Below, one piece after another: positions 19,438-29,015 of a stretch of 64,000 bases of DNA. Numbering within the stretch: position 1 is the stretch's first letter; every line of letters starts with the position of its first letter. A model generated the notes under the pieces. It saw only the letters and a list, made by a program, of their open reading frames with translations, had not been told where the DNA came from and did not search any database. The stretch is taken from assembly GCF_017994015.1 (NCBI RefSeq), contig NZ_JAGOLP010000004.1, positions 1 through 64,000 on the forward strand, in the 5' to 3' direction. Source of the stretch: Ferrovibrio sp. GTDB taxonomy: Bacteria; Pseudomonadota; Alphaproteobacteria; Ferrovibrionales; Ferrovibrionaceae. A program made the translations under genes and the position numbers.

Positions 19438-20430
19438 ATGAAACGGTTTGCCAAATCCCTTGCCTTTGCACTGGCGCTTGCCATGGCAGGCGGCGCTGCG
19501 CAGGCGCAGGACACATTACTCAATGTTTCCTACGACCCGACCCGCGAATTATACCAGGAGGTTAATGCCGCTTTCGTCAAACAGCTTGGCCGCAAGCTGA
19601 CCATCAACCAGAGCCATGGCGGCTCGGGCAAGCAGGCGCGTTCAGTGATCGATGGCCTGGAAGCCGATGTCGTCACCCTGGCGCTGGCTTATGATGTGGA
19701 TGCCATCGCCGAGCGCGGCCTGCTGGCCAAGGATTGGCAGAGCCGGCTGCCCGACAATGCCTCGCCCTACACTTCCACCATCGTGTTCCTGGTGCGCAAG
19801 GGCAATCCCAAGGCGATCAAGGATTGGGATGACCTGATCCGCAGCGATGTGAAGGTGATCACGCCGAATCCAAAAACCTCGGGCGGTGCGCGCTGGAACT
19901 ATCTCGCCGCCTGGGGCTATGCCGAGCGCAAACCCGGCGGCAGCAAGGAAGAGGCGCGCAAGTTTGTGCAGGCGCTGTACAAGAATGTGCCGATCCTTGA
20001 TACCGGCGCGCGCGGCTCGCTTATCACCTTCACCCAGCGCCGCCAGGGTGACGTGTTCCTGAGCTGGGAAAACGAAGCCTTTCTGGCAGTGAATGAACTG
20101 GGCAAGGACAAGTTCGACATTGTGGTGCCGAGCGTGTCGATCCTGGCCGAGCCGCCGGTGGCGGTGGTGGACAAGGTGGTGGACAAGCGCAACAGCCGTG
20201 CCCTGGCCGAAAGTTACCTGAAATTCCTCTACACCAAGGAAGGCCAGGAAATCGCCGCCAAGCATTATTATCGCCCGCGTCTCAAGGAAGTGGCCGACCG
20301 GCATGCCGCCACCTTCACCAAGGTGGAATTGTTCACCATCGACCAGCAATTCGGCGGCTGGGCCAAGGCACAGCCCGAGCATTTTGGCGAAGGCGGCGTG
20401 TTCGACCAGATCTACAAGCCGGGTTCGTAG
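19438..20430 (+). CDS. sbp: Periplasmic sulfate-binding protein of an ABC transporter, 330 aa
   Basis: The protein binds sulfate (or thiosulfate) in the periplasm for delivery to a CysTWA-type permease. A Sec signal peptide is visible (residues 1-23, cleavage after AQAQ). The mature part has Sbp/CysP family landmarks: [12 protein letters not shown] at the start, [28 protein letters not shown] and [17 protein letters not shown] in the sulfate-binding loops. Its 330 residues match E. coli Sbp. AGGAGG precedes the ATG. No permease or ATPase gene is adjacent and the downstream gene is convergent, so this is an orphan binding protein relying on a transporter elsewhere. Confidence 0.9.
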   Translation: MKRFAKSLAFALALAMAGGAAQAQDTLLNVSYDPTRELYQEVNAAFVKQLGRKLTINQSHGGSGKQARSVIDGLEADVVTLALAYDVDAIAERGLLAKDWQSRLPDNASPYTSTIVFLVRKGNPKAIKDWDDLIRSDVKVITPNPKTSGGARWNYLAAWGYAERKPGGSKEEARKFVQALYKNVPILDTGARGSLITFTQRRQGDVFLSWENEAFLAVNELGKDKFDIVVPSVSILAEPPVAVVDKVVDKRNSRALAESYLKFLYTKEGQEIAAKHYYRPRLKEVADRHAATFTKVELFTIDQQFGGWAKAQPEHFGEGGVFDQIYKPGS

Positions 20431-20435
20431 GGCGT

Positions 20436-21344
20436 TTATTGTGGCAGGTCGGCGTCCCAGTAGGGCGCCGGGCCATACAATGCCCGCAGATGGTCGATGA
20501 AGCGGGCCAAACCGGCGGGCACAAAGCTGCTCGCCGGATGCACCGCGAAGATGCTGACATCGGTGGCGCCGGGATGCTCGGGCAGCACCACACGCAGCCG
20601 CCCGGCGCGCAGGTCTGGCCCGATATCCCAGGTTGAACGCAAGGCGATGCCCAAGCCCGCCAGGGCCAGTTCGCGCACCACTTCGCTGGAATTGGTGCGC
20701 AGGAAGCTGCTACCGGCTACATTCACCGGACCATGGCGGCCTTGCAGGCGCCAGGGCAATTGCCCCTCGGCGGCCAGCAGGCGATGGCGGCTCAGATCCT
20801 TCAGCCGCAACGGCGCGCCATGCTCGGCCAGATAGGCCGGGCTGGCGCAGAGAAAGCGCCGGTTCGGTGCCAGGCGATGCCCGGTCAAGCCGCCTTCGAT
20901 GCCGGCCGCCACCCGGATCGCCACATCGATCCGCTCGGCCACCAGATCAACATAGGCATCCGATAAATCCAGCTCGACTTGAAGCCGCGGCCAGCGATCC
21001 AGGAAGGGCTTGAGATGCGGCGCCACATGCAGCCGGCCAAACGAGGTTGGTGCCGAGATGCGCAGCAGGCCACTCGGATCGCCGGCCAGGCCAGTAACCA
21101 GCGTTTCCGCTTCGCGCGAGGCGGCCAGGATCGCCACCACCCGCTCATAAAACCGCTGCCCGGCTTCGGTGGTGGAAAGTTTGCGTGTGGTGCGATGCAG
21201 CAGCCGTGCGCCGAGCCTTTCTTCCAGCCGGGCGATGCGCTTCGATACCATGGCCGGCGACAAGCCCAGCGAGCGCCCGGCGGCGGCCAGGCTGCCGGTC
21301 TCGATCACCCGGGCATAAAGCTGGTATTCATGGTCCATCGCCAT
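20436..21344 (-). CDS. LysR-family transcriptional regulator, 302 aa
   Basis: The N-terminal helix-turn-helix is seen as YQLYARVIETGSLAAAGRSLGLSPAMVSKRIARLEERLG, followed by the LysR substrate-binding domain. The chosen ATG at 21344 follows a GGGA element by five bases; an in-frame start 48 bp upstream would add an uncharged-looking tail, and the ATG two codons later is also possible. The gene is divergent from malate synthase G with a 95-bp gap, so it probably controls glyoxylate assimilation. Its subgroup (CrgA/DsdC-like) usually acts on nearby catabolic genes. Confidence 0.85.
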   Translation of the reverse strand: MAMDHEYQLYARVIETGSLAAAGRSLGLSPAMVSKRIARLEERLGARLLHRTTRKLSTTEAGQRFYERVVAILAASREAETLVTGLAGDPSGLLRISAPTSFGRLHVAPHLKPFLDRWPRLQVELDLSDAYVDLVAERIDVAIRVAAGIEGGLTGHRLAPNRRFLCASPAYLAEHGAPLRLKDLSRHRLLAAEGQLPWRLQGRHGPVNVAGSSFLRTNSSEVVRELALAGLGIALRSTWDIGPDLRAGRLRVVLPEHPGATDVSIFAVHPASSFVPAGLARFIDHLRALYGPAPYWDADLPQ

Positions 21345-21385
21345 TGTTTCCCATAAAGAACGACTGTGTTCAATTATTGCCGGCT

Positions 21386-21404
21386 TTTGCAAGAATGTAG
21401 CAAA
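21386..21404. promoter_or_regulatory. Candidate LysR binding site between the regulator and glcB
   Basis: TTTGC (21386-21390) and GCAAA (21400-21404) form an inverted repeat with a 9-bp spacer in the divergent intergenic region. The geometry fits a LysR box, but arms this short occur by chance. Confidence 0.35.
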
Positions 21405-21439
21405 GGCTATGCTGCCGCCATCGCATAGGGGAAACGACC

Positions 21440-23590
21440 ATGACCGAGACCGTAGACCGCGCCGGCCTGCATGTGGCCACTTCGCTGGCCCGCTTCATTG
21501 AGGACAAGGCATTGCCCGGCACCGGCCTGGACGCCGCCGCCTTCTGGCGCGGTGTGGCCGATATCTACGCCCGCTTCACGCCGGAAAACCGTGCCTTGCT
21601 GGCCAAGCGCAATGATCTCCAGGCCCGCATCGATGCCTGGCACCAGGGCCGTCGCGCCGCCGGCCAGCCGCATGATGCCGCTGCCTATGAGGCCTTGCTG
21701 CGTGAGATCGGCTATCTGGTGCCCGAGCCGGCGCCGTTCAAAATCGCCACCGAGAATGTTGATCCCGAAATCGCCGTGATGGCCGGGCCGCAATTGGTGG
21801 TGCCGGTGCTGAATGCGCGTTTCCTGCTCAATGCCGCCAATGCGCGTTGGGGCAGCCTGTATGATGCCTATTACGGCACCGATGCGATTCCGCAGTTGCC
21901 CGGTACCAAGCCGGGCTACGATCCGGCGCGCGGCGCCTTGGTGATTGCCAAGGCCAAGGCGTTTCTGGATGCCGCCGTGCCGCTGGCCCAGGGCAGCCAT
22001 GCAGAGGTGACCGGTTGGCGCGTGGTGGGCGGCAAGCTGGAGCCGGCGCTGCGCGATGCAGCGGCCTTTGCCGGCTATCGCGGCGATGCGGCGGCGCCCA
22101 GCGCGGTGCTGCTCAAGCATAACGGCCTGCATATCGAACTGGTGCTGGACCGCACACATCCGATTGGCAAGTCCGACCCGGCTGGCCTGGCCGATGTGAT
22201 CCTGGAATCAGCCCTCACCACCATCGTCGATCTGGAGGATTCGGTGGCGGCGGTGGATGCCGAGGATAAAGTGGAAGCCTATGCCAACTGGCTGGGCCTG
22301 ATGCGCGGCGATCTGGAAGCCAGCTTTGAGAAGGGCGGGCGCAGCATCACCCGCGCCCTTGAACCGGATCGCGACTATACCGCGCCGGATGGCGGCAGGC
22401 TCAGCCTGCCCGGCCGCTCGCTGCTGTTTGTGCGCAATGTCGGCCATCTGATGACCAACCCGGCGATCCGGCTGCCCGATGGCAACGAGGCGTTTGAAGG
22501 CATCCTGGATGGCATCGTCACCAGCCTGATTGCGATCCACGATCTCAAGCGCCAGGGCCGCTTCGTCAACAGCCGCGCCGGCTCGGTCTATATCGTCAAG
22601 CCGAAGATGCATGGCCCGGAGGAATGCGCTTTCACCAACCGGCTGTTCGATGCCATCGAGGATCTGCTCGGCCTGCCGCGCCACACGGTAAAGGTGGGCG
22701 TGATGGACGAGGAGCGCCGCACCTCGGCCAATCTGGCGGCCTGCATCGCCGCTGTGCAATACCGCATCGTGTTCATCAATACCGGCTTCCTGGATCGCAC
22801 CGGCGACGAGATGCACACTGCCATGCAGGCCGGCCCGATGGTGCGCAAGGCCGAGATGAAATCCAGCGCCTGGATCAATGCCTATGAGCCGCGCAATGTC
22901 GCTATCGGCATTGCCTGCGGCCTGTCCGGCAAGGCGCAGATCGGCAAGGGCATGTGGGCGGCACCGGATCGGATGGCGGACATGCTGGAGCAGAAAATCG
23001 GCCATCCGCGCACCGGCGCCAACACCGCCTGGGTGCCAAGCCCCACCGCCGCCACCCTGCATGCCACGCATTATCATGCCGTGGATGTGTTCAAGCGCCG
23101 CGAGGAAGTGGCGCGCGAAGGCGTGCCGCCGCTCGGCAACCTGCTCACCCTGCCGCTGGCCGTGGGCCGGAACTATTCCGAACAGGATGTGCGCGACGAA
23201 CTCGACAACAACGCCCAAGGCATTCTGGGCTATGTGGTGCGCTGGGTGGATCAGGGCGTCGGCTGCTCCAAGGTGCCGGATATCCATGATATTGGCCTGA
23301 TGGAAGACCGCGCCACCCTGCGCATCTCATCGCAGCATATCGCCAACTGGCTGCTGCATGGCCTGTGCACGCCCGAGCAGGTGGATGCGGCCCTGCTGCG
23401 CATGGCGGCCAAGGTGGATGCGCAGAATGCCGGCGATCCGCTCTACCAGCCGATGGCGGTTGATCCAGAAAGCAGCCTGGCTTTTCAGGCCGCGCGCGCC
23501 CTGGTTTTTGAGGGCCTGGTACAGCCCAATGGCTATACCGAGCCGCTGCTGCATTCCTTCCGCCAGAAAGTGAAGGCGCAGACGGCGTAG
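21440..23590 (+). CDS. glcB: Malate synthase G, 716 aa
   Basis: The cytosolic enzyme condenses glyoxylate with acetyl-CoA to malate. It is the monomeric G isoform, near the 723 residues of E. coli GlcB. Diagnostic blocks include [42 protein letters not shown] (Mg-binding acidic cluster), and near the C-terminus [21 protein letters not shown], which holds the catalytic Asp of MEDRA. GGGGAAACG precedes the ATG. It is the only glyoxylate-cycle enzyme here; isocitrate lyase is absent, so it more likely serves glyoxylate from glycolate, purines or the aminotransferase 8 kb downstream. Confidence 0.96.
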   Translation: MTETVDRAGLHVATSLARFIEDKALPGTGLDAAAFWRGVADIYARFTPENRALLAKRNDLQARIDAWHQGRRAAGQPHDAAAYEALLREIGYLVPEPAPFKIATENVDPEIAVMAGPQLVVPVLNARFLLNAANARWGSLYDAYYGTDAIPQLPGTKPGYDPARGALVIAKAKAFLDAAVPLAQGSHAEVTGWRVVGGKLEPALRDAAAFAGYRGDAAAPSAVLLKHNGLHIELVLDRTHPIGKSDPAGLADVILESALTTIVDLEDSVAAVDAEDKVEAYANWLGLMRGDLEASFEKGGRSITRALEPDRDYTAPDGGRLSLPGRSLLFVRNVGHLMTNPAIRLPDGNEAFEGILDGIVTSLIAIHDLKRQGRFVNSRAGSVYIVKPKMHGPEECAFTNRLFDAIEDLLGLPRHTVKVGVMDEERRTSANLAACIAAVQYRIVFINTGFLDRTGDEMHTAMQAGPMVRKAEMKSSAWINAYEPRNVAIGIACGLSGKAQIGKGMWAAPDRMADMLEQKIGHPRTGANTAWVPSPTAATLHATHYHAVDVFKRREEVAREGVPPLGNLLTLPLAVGRNYSEQDVRDELDNNAQGILGYVVRWVDQGVGCSKVPDIHDIGLMEDRATLRISSQHIANWLLHGLCTPEQVDAALLRMAAKVDAQNAGDPLYQPMAVDPESSLAFQAARALVFEGLVQPNGYTEPLLHSFRQKVKAQTA

Positions 23591-23637
23591 GGCTTGGGTT
23601 GAATTATCTGCTTGGTCAGCGGGGCGTTGGTTTCTTC

Positions 23638-24162
23638 CTACGTCCCGCCGGCCAGACGCCGTATGGTCGCCATTGGCAGAAAAAGCCGTTTTTCGCTGCG
23701 GTTGAACGGAATGAAACCGTATTTGCGGTAGAAGGCTGCGGCAGCATTGTCCTTTGCATCCACGATCACGGCATTTACAGCGAGTGTTTGCGTTGCCAGC
23801 AGGATGCGGTTCAGCGCATCCATGAGCAGGAAGGCCCCGAGCCCCTTGCCCTTCATGCTGTGATCAACAGCCAGCCGGCCGAGCAGGGCGGCCGGCACCG
23901 GATAGTGCGGCAGGCGCTTCGCCTGATCGGGCGGCAGGCTGTCGCGCTGGAAACTGGCGGCACTCAGGCTGTAATAGCCGCAGAGCGTTGAGGTGTTATT
24001 TTTCAGGGCAACAAAGACGCGGGCCACATCCCGCTTCACATCCTGCGAAGCATGTTCTCGAATATACCTGTCCAGATCAGGGCTGCCGCACGAGAAGCCC
24101 GCCCGATCATGGGTCTTGCTGTCGAACGGCGTAATTTGCCAGGGCGTTTGCGCCGGCCTCAT
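23638..24162 (-). CDS. GNAT-family acetyltransferase toxin (TacT-like), 174 aa
   Basis: TacT-type toxins acetylate aminoacyl-tRNA and block translation. The protein has the acetyl-CoA pyrophosphate loop KGKGLG at residues 104-109 (RGxGxG/A-like), a Tyr at 145 in AFYRKYGF suited as general acid, and the N-terminal SGxPxLDxYI block common to this toxin family. It overlaps the antitoxin stop by four bases (ATGA), the classic antitoxin-first order. Homology to ordinary GNAT acetyltransferases cannot be excluded, but the DUF1778 partner makes the toxin assignment strong. The genomic neighbours are metabolic, so the module looks like an insertion between glcB and the ydiJ-like gene. Confidence 0.88.
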   Translation of the reverse strand: MRPAQTPWQITPFDSKTHDRAGFSCGSPDLDRYIREHASQDVKRDVARVFVALKNNTSTLCGYYSLSAASFQRDSLPPDQAKRLPHYPVPAALLGRLAVDHSMKGKGLGAFLLMDALNRILLATQTLAVNAVIVDAKDNAAAAFYRKYGFIPFNRSEKRLFLPMATIRRLAGGT

Positions 24163-24440
24163 CCAGTCAGCTTTTTGTACTTGGCGAATGCCTTGCGCAA
24201 AGCTGCATTGGGCTCCGGCGGGTTGGTCAGTGCGTCATAGAAGATTTTCCAGTCCGGGCCAGACAGGGTAACAACCTCATTCTCGCGGATGACCTTTTCC
24301 GCCTCTTCCAGCGCCGTTGCCAGCACAAACTGGCTGACCGTTTTGTGGCGATAGCTGGCGGCGCGCTGAAGCATGTGCTTGGCTTCAGCATCCAGGCGCA
24401 CCTGGAGCCGGTCGTCCTTGGCTTCCGCCATACGGGGCAT
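24159..24440 (-). CDS. DUF1778 (TacA-like) antitoxin, 93 aa
   Basis: The N-terminal half is a ribbon-helix-helix DNA-binding fold (DDRLQVRLDAEAKHML...HKTVSQFVLATALEEAEKVI), and the C-terminal tail (DWKIFYDALTNPP...ALRKAFAKYK) is the part that wraps and neutralises the toxin in this family. The start at 24440 is set by an AAGGAG seven bases upstream; an in-frame start further upstream would run through the palindromic operator. The gene overlaps the toxin gene by four bases. Confidence 0.9.
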   Translation of the reverse strand: MPRMAEAKDDRLQVRLDAEAKHMLQRAASYRHKTVSQFVLATALEEAEKVIRENEVVTLSGPDWKIFYDALTNPPEPNAALRKAFAKYKKLTG

Positions 24441-24459
24441 GACAATTCTCCTTGTCGCT

Positions 24460-24497
24460 GTACTCACAAATGTGATCCATTTGTGAGTACATTTCAA
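24460..24497 (-). promoter_or_regulatory. 31-bp palindromic operator and promoter of the toxin-antitoxin operon
   Basis: GTACTCACAAATG (24460-24472) and CATTTGTGAGTAC (24478-24490) form a perfect 13-bp inverted repeat with a 5-bp spacer, ending 19 bp before the antitoxin ATG. On the minus strand a -35-like TTGAAA (24492-24497) abuts it, so binding of the ribbon-helix-helix antitoxin would cover the promoter. The -10 is weak. Confidence 0.78.
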
Positions 24498-24505
24498 GGG
24501 GGCGT

Positions 24506-27500
24506 TTAGACCAGCAATTGCGCCAGCAGGCGGGCGACATGTACCGCTTGCCGGCTGGTGCCATCGGCAATCTGGTGCCGGCAGGAAGTGCCGTCCGCCA
24601 CCAGGATGGCATCGGGTGCCTTGCGGATGGCCGGCAGCAGGCTTAATTCGGCCATCTGCATCGAGATGTCGTAATGCTCGGCCTCATAGCCGAAGCTGCC
24701 AGCCATGCCACAACAGGAAGATTCGATCAGTTCCGGCTTGGCGCCGGGAATCAGCTTCAGCACATCCAGGATCGGATTGACCGCGCCGAAGGCCTTTTGG
24801 TGGCAATGGCCATGCAGCAGGATCGGCTGCGCTGCCGGTTTCAGTTTCGGCGCAAAACGCCCGGCCTTGGCCTCGCGGGCGAGGAATTCCTCAAACAGCA
24901 TGGCCTGGCCGGCCACGGTTTCGGCCTTGGGGCCAAAGCCGAGCGACAAGGCTTCATCGCGCAGGGTCAGCAGGCAGGAAGGCTCCAGGCCAACTATGGC
25001 AAGACCGGCTTCGGCCAGCGGCAGGGCGGCATCCAGCAGCGCGCCCAGCCTGGCCTTGGCGGCGTCGATCATGCCGGCAGCCAGATAGGTGCGGCCGCAG
25101 CAATGCTGGCCGCCGGCTTTTTCCAGCAGATGCAGTGTATAGCCGGCAGCTTGCAGCACTTGGGCAGCCGCCAGGGCATTCTCGCTTTCGAAAAAGCCAT
25201 TGAAGGTATCCACAAACAACACCACGCCCTTGGCGCCGGCGGCGATGGTGGCGGCTTGATCAGCAAAGCCCAGATCCTGCGCGCTGCGCCAGAAGGTGTC
25301 GCTGCGCCAGCGCGGCAGGCTGCGCCGGGCGGAAAGGCCCAGCAAAGTCTCGCTCAGTTTCGCCGCGCCGGGTATCTGGTCGCGCAGATTGAACAGCCAG
25401 GGCAGCCGGCTGGCGCTGGCGGCATAATCCGGCAGATGCGCAATCAGCCTGTCTTTCAGTGAATGGCCATGGCGGGCTTTGTAATGGCCCAGGAATTCCA
25501 GCTTCATCTTCGCCATGTCAACGCCGGTGGGGCAATCGCGCTTGCAGCCCTTGCAGGAGACACAGAGATCCAAAGTCTCGCGCATCGCCTCGCTGGTGAA
25601 GGCGTCCGGGCCAAGCTGGCCGGAAAGCGCCAGCCGCAAAGTGTTGGCGCGGCCACGGGTCAGATGCTGCTCGTCGCGCGTGACACGATAACTCGGGCAC
25701 ATCGTGCCAGCATCGAATTTACGGCAATGACCGTTGTTGTTGCACATCTCCACGGCCATCGCCAGGCCGCCGGTGCTGTCGCCGCCGCTACCCGGCGGCG
25801 TGGTGGCTTCGGTCACGGCATCGGCTTGCAGATTCCATGCTGACCAATCCAGCTTGGGCTTTAGCGCGATACGGCGATAGGGCTTGGGCGCGGCTTCCGA
25901 GGGAAAGCGGAACAGGCTCGCATCGTCCATCTTCGGCGGGTCGATGATCTTGCCCGGATTGAACAGGTTGAGCGGATCAAGCTGCTGCTTGATGGCGCGG
26001 AAGGCATCATTCAGCTTGGGGCCGAATTGCCACTCGATCCATTCGCCACGGCACAGGCCGTCGCCATGCTCGCCGCTATAGGCGCCCTTGTACTTCCGCA
26101 CTAAGGCGGCGGCTTCCTCGGCGATGGCGCGCATTTTAGCTGCGCCGCCTTCCGGGCCGGCGCGGCGCATATCCAGGATCGGGCGCACATGCAGTGTGCC
26201 CACCGAGGCATGGGCATACCAGGTGCCGCGTGTGCCATGGCGGGCAAACACCTCGGTCAGCGCATCGGTGTAATCCGCCAGATGTTCCAGCGGCACGGCG
26301 CAATCCTCGATGAAGCTGACCGGCTTGCCGTCGCCTTTCAGGCTCATCATGATGTTGAGGCCGGCTTTGCGCACTTCCCACAGGTTTTTCTGCCGCGCAT
26401 CATCGGGCATTTCCACCACGCTGCCGGGCAGGCCGAGATCGCCCATCAGTTCCACCAGCTGGCGTAATTTGGGCAGCAAAGGCTCGCGGCTGTCGCCGGA
26501 AAATTCCACCAGCAGGATCGCCGCCGGGCGGCCGATCAGCGCGGTTTCCATGGTCGGGCGGAAAGCCGGATTGGCCAAAGCCAGTTCGATCATGGTGCGA
26601 TCAACCAGCTCCACCGCCGTGGGGCCAAGCTTGACGATATGCTGCGCCGCTTGCATGGCAGCGCGGAAGGTGGGGAAATTCACCACGCCCAGAACTTTAG
26701 CGCGCGGCAATTCGGCAAGTCTCAGGGTCAGGCTGCGGGTATAGGCCAGGGTACCTTCGGCGCCCACCAGCAGATGCGCCAGGTTCACACTGTTGTCGGC
26801 GGTGTAGGGCCGTTCGCTCTGGTTATCGAAGATATCCAGATTGTAACCGGCGACGCGACGCATCACCTTGGGCCAATGCGCGGCAATCTCGCCGGCATAA
26901 CTGCGTGCCAGGGCTTCGGCGAAGATGGCGATTTCGCGGGCAGCGCTGCTCAGTTGCGGCACCGGGCCAAAATCCAGCAGGCGGCCATCCGACAGCCAGG
27001 CACTGATGCCCTGCACGTTATGCACCATGTTGCCATAGGCGATGGAACGCGAGCCGCAGGAATTGTTGCCGGCCATGCCGCCCAATGTGGCCTGGGCCGA
27101 GGTGGAAACATCCACCGGATACCACAGGCCATGCGGCTTGAGCGCGGCATTCAGATGATCCAGCACCATGCCGGGCTGCACCGTCACCTGCCGCTGCTCC
27201 ACATCCAATGCCAGGATGTTGCGGATATGCTTGGAATTGTCGATCACCAGGGCGGTGCCGGTGGTCTGGCCGCATTGGCTGGTGCCGCCGCCGCGTGGCA
27301 AGACCGGCACTTTCATGTCACGGGCGATGTCGATGGCGCTGGCAATATCGGCTTCGGTCTTCGGCACCAGCACACCCACCGGCATGATCTGGTAGATCGA
27401 GGCATCGGTGGCATAACGGCCGCGCGAGGGCAGGTCGAACAACACCTCGCCTTCAGTTTCGTTTTGCAGCCGGCGGGCCAGCAGGTCACTGGTATCGGTA

Positions 27501-27526
27501 TGGTGCTGTGGGGCAGCAGACATCAC
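24506..27526 (-). CDS. ydiJ: FAD/Fe-S 2-hydroxyacid dehydrogenase (YdiJ-like D-2-hydroxyglutarate/D-lactate type), 1,006 aa
   Basis: The single chain fuses a GlcD-like flavoprotein with a GlpC-like Fe-S part, as in E. coli YdiJ (about 1,018 aa), a D-2-hydroxyglutarate dehydrogenase. The FAD-binding domain is at roughly residues 45-280 (VLPRGGGTSQCGQTTGTALVID), with the FAD-linked oxidase C-terminal domain to about 560. Then come Fe-S cysteines in CNNNGHCRKFDAGTMC and CVSCKGCKRDCP, and two CCG domains (GGQHCCGRTY and ESSCCGMAGSFG). The gene starts one base after the GntR gene's stop codon, so both share an operon with the aminotransferase cluster. Its substrate may be the acid taken up by the TRAP transporter upstream; D-lactate is the main alternative. 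Confidence 0.88.
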   Translation of the reverse strand: MMSAAPQHHTDTSDLLARRLQNETEGEVLFDLPSRGRYATDASIYQIMPVGVLVPKTEADIASAIDIARDMKVPVLPRGGGTSQCGQTTGTALVIDNSKHIRNILALDVEQRQVTVQPGMVLDHLNAALKPHGLWYPVDVSTSAQATLGGMAGNNSCGSRSIAYGNMVHNVQGISAWLSDGRLLDFGPVPQLSSAAREIAIFAEALARSYAGEIAAHWPKVMRRVAGYNLDIFDNQSERPYTADNSVNLAHLLVGAEGTLAYTRSLTLRLAELPRAKVLGVVNFPTFRAAMQAAQHIVKLGPTAVELVDRTMIELALANPAFRPTMETALIGRPAAILLVEFSGDSREPLLPKLRQLVELMGDLGLPGSVVEMPDDARQKNLWEVRKAGLNIMMSLKGDGKPVSFIEDCAVPLEHLADYTDALTEVFARHGTRGTWYAHASVGTLHVRPILDMRRAGPEGGAAKMRAIAEEAAALVRKYKGAYSGEHGDGLCRGEWIEWQFGPKLNDAFRAIKQQLDPLNLFNPGKIIDPPKMDDASLFRFPSEAAPKPYRRIALKPKLDWSAWNLQADAVTEATTPPGSGGDSTGGLAMAVEMCNNNGHCRKFDAGTMCPSYRVTRDEQHLTRGRANTLRLALSGQLGPDAFTSEAMRETLDLCVSCKGCKRDCPTGVDMAKMKLEFLGHYKARHGHSLKDRLIAHLPDYAASASRLPWLFNLRDQIPGAAKLSETLLGLSARRSLPRWRSDTFWRSAQDLGFADQAATIAAGAKGVVLFVDTFNGFFESENALAAAQVLQAAGYTLHLLEKAGGQHCCGRTYLAAGMIDAAKARLGALLDAALPLAEAGLAIVGLEPSCLLTLRDEALSLGFGPKAETVAGQAMLFEEFLAREAKAGRFAPKLKPAAQPILLHGHCHQKAFGAVNPILDVLKLIPGAKPELIESSCCGMAGSFGYEAEHYDISMQMAELSLLPAIRKAPDAILVADGTSCRHQIADGTSRQAVHVARLLAQLLV

Positions 27527-27527
27527 T

Positions 27528-28217
27528 TCACGCTTTCAGGTTTGCCGGATAAATCTCGCCGGCCCGCAGCAGGTCCAGGATGGTGTCACGCTTGCGATAC
27601 AGATGCTGCACCAGCAGGGCTTTCATTGCCGCCGCATCATGCGCTGCCAGAGCCTCCACCATCTGCTCATGCTCCTGCACCGCCAATTGCCACTTGGTCT
27701 CATTCTGGTTGGTGCGGAAACGCAGCGACTGCACCCGCGCATTGATGGCGCGATAGGCATTGCCCAGTACCGGATTGCGCGCCGCATTGTTGATCGCAGA
27801 ATGAATCCGCGCATTGATGCGGTAATAGCCGGAAAGATCACGGCGCGCGAAACAGGCCATCATCTCGTATTGCAGGGCGCGGATTTCGGTCAGTTCGGCA
27901 TCGGTGATGCGTTGTGCCGCCAATTCGCCAGACATGCCTTCCAGCATCGCCAGTACTTCGAAGGTGTTCAGCACATCGGCTTCGGTCAGCTTCACGGCGA
28001 TGGCACCGCGATTGGGCAGCAGGTCCACCAGACCCTCGGCGGCCAGCAGCTTGATCGCCTCACGCAACGGCGTGCGTGATACGCCCAGGCGTTCACAAAG
28101 TTCGCGCTCATTCAGCTTGGCGCCGGGCTGGATCAAACCTTCCACCAGCATGGTGCGCAGCCGCGCCGCCACCTGATCATGCAATCCCAACCGGGGGATC
28201 TCTACAATATCAGCCAT
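27528..28217 (-). CDS. GntR-family regulator with FCD domain, 229 aa
   Basis: The winged helix-turn-helix (residues 12-78, with LCERLGVSRTPLREAIKLLAAEGLVDLL) is followed by an all-helical FCD ligand domain (about 90-215) with the usual metal-binding His/Asp positions. FadR/FCD regulators sense organic acids and repress catabolic operons. It is encoded inside the operon, 15 bp after the crotonase gene. A near-identical palindrome at 31499-31513 and 34596-34610 marks the two promoters it most likely controls. Confidence 0.9.
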   Translation of the reverse strand: MADIVEIPRLGLHDQVAARLRTMLVEGLIQPGAKLNERELCERLGVSRTPLREAIKLLAAEGLVDLLPNRGAIAVKLTEADVLNTFEVLAMLEGMSGELAAQRITDAELTEIRALQYEMMACFARRDLSGYYRINARIHSAINNAARNPVLGNAYRAINARVQSLRFRTNQNETKWQLAVQEHEQMVEALAAHDAAAMKALLVQHLYRKRDTILDLLRAGEIYPANLKA

Positions 28218-28232
28218 GGCCTGCCCCTTGTT

Positions 28233-29015
28233 TCAGCTGCCGGACCAGCGCGGTGTCCGCTTGGCAACAAAAGCGGCAACACCTTCGCGGAAATCTTCGC
28301 TGCCGTAAACCTGGCGGACCAGATCGGCATCTGCAGCTTGCGCGTCATTGCCCAGGCGGCGCAACGCTTCCTTGGTGGCCTGCAAGGTCAACGGCGCCAA
28401 GCCCGCGATATGGCCAGCCAGGGTGGTGATCCGTTCCTCCAGCGCATCGGGCGGCACGATTTCCACATAGCCAGATGGTAGCGTTTCGGCTTCAGGCATT
28501 TCGGCTGCCAGCAGCATGCGGCAGACCCAGGCTTGCCCCAGCTTGAGGCACAGCCGGCGCAGATTGGCAGCGGAAAGGCAATTACCCAGCGTGCGGCCAA
28601 TCGGCACGCCAAAGCGGCTGCCCGGCGTGGCAAGGCGCAGGTCGCAGGCATTGGCCAGTGCCATGCCGCCGCCCACGGCCCAGCCCTCGATCACAGCAAG
28701 GGTCGGTATCGGCAGGCTTTCCAATGCGCCAACAAACTCATCCACGCGCTTTTCGTAGGCGATGCCATCCTCACCTGAATTGAAATGCTGGAACTGCTCA
28801 ATGTCGGTGCCGGCCACAAAGGCCTTGCCGCCAGCGCCGCGCAACACCGCCACGCGGATCGCCGGGTTGGCGGCAATGGCGGCGCAGGCGGCGGCAAGCT
28901 GCTCATACATCGCCCAGGTCATGGCATTACGCGCCGCCGGGCGGTTGAAGGTGACATGGGCAATGGCGCCATCCAGCACTAGATCGGTGCTGCCGGCTGG
29001 ATCGCCCGGGCTCAT
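28233..29015 (-). CDS. Crotonase-fold enzyme (enoyl-CoA hydratase/isomerase superfamily), 260 aa
   Basis: The oxyanion-hole motifs are present (RGAGGKAFVAGTDIEQF and GWAVGGGMALANACD), and the length is normal for the superfamily. The two catalytic glutamates of classical crotonase are absent: the first sits where GGGMAL has Ala, the second where the family has PEI and this protein has VPIG. It is therefore unlikely to be a standard hydratase; isomerase, racemase, thioesterase or decarboxylase chemistry on a CoA ester is more likely. Its ATG overlaps the stop of the CoA-transferase gene by four bases, implying coupled translation and a shared acyl-CoA substrate. Confidence 0.85.
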   Translation of the reverse strand: MSPGDPAGSTDLVLDGAIAHVTFNRPAARNAMTWAMYEQLAAACAAIAANPAIRVAVLRGAGGKAFVAGTDIEQFQHFNSGEDGIAYEKRVDEFVGALESLPIPTLAVIEGWAVGGGMALANACDLRLATPGSRFGVPIGRTLGNCLSAANLRRLCLKLGQAWVCRMLLAAEMPEAETLPSGYVEIVPPDALEERITTLAGHIAGLAPLTLQATKEALRRLGNDAQAADADLVRQVYGSEDFREGVAAFVAKRTPRWSGS

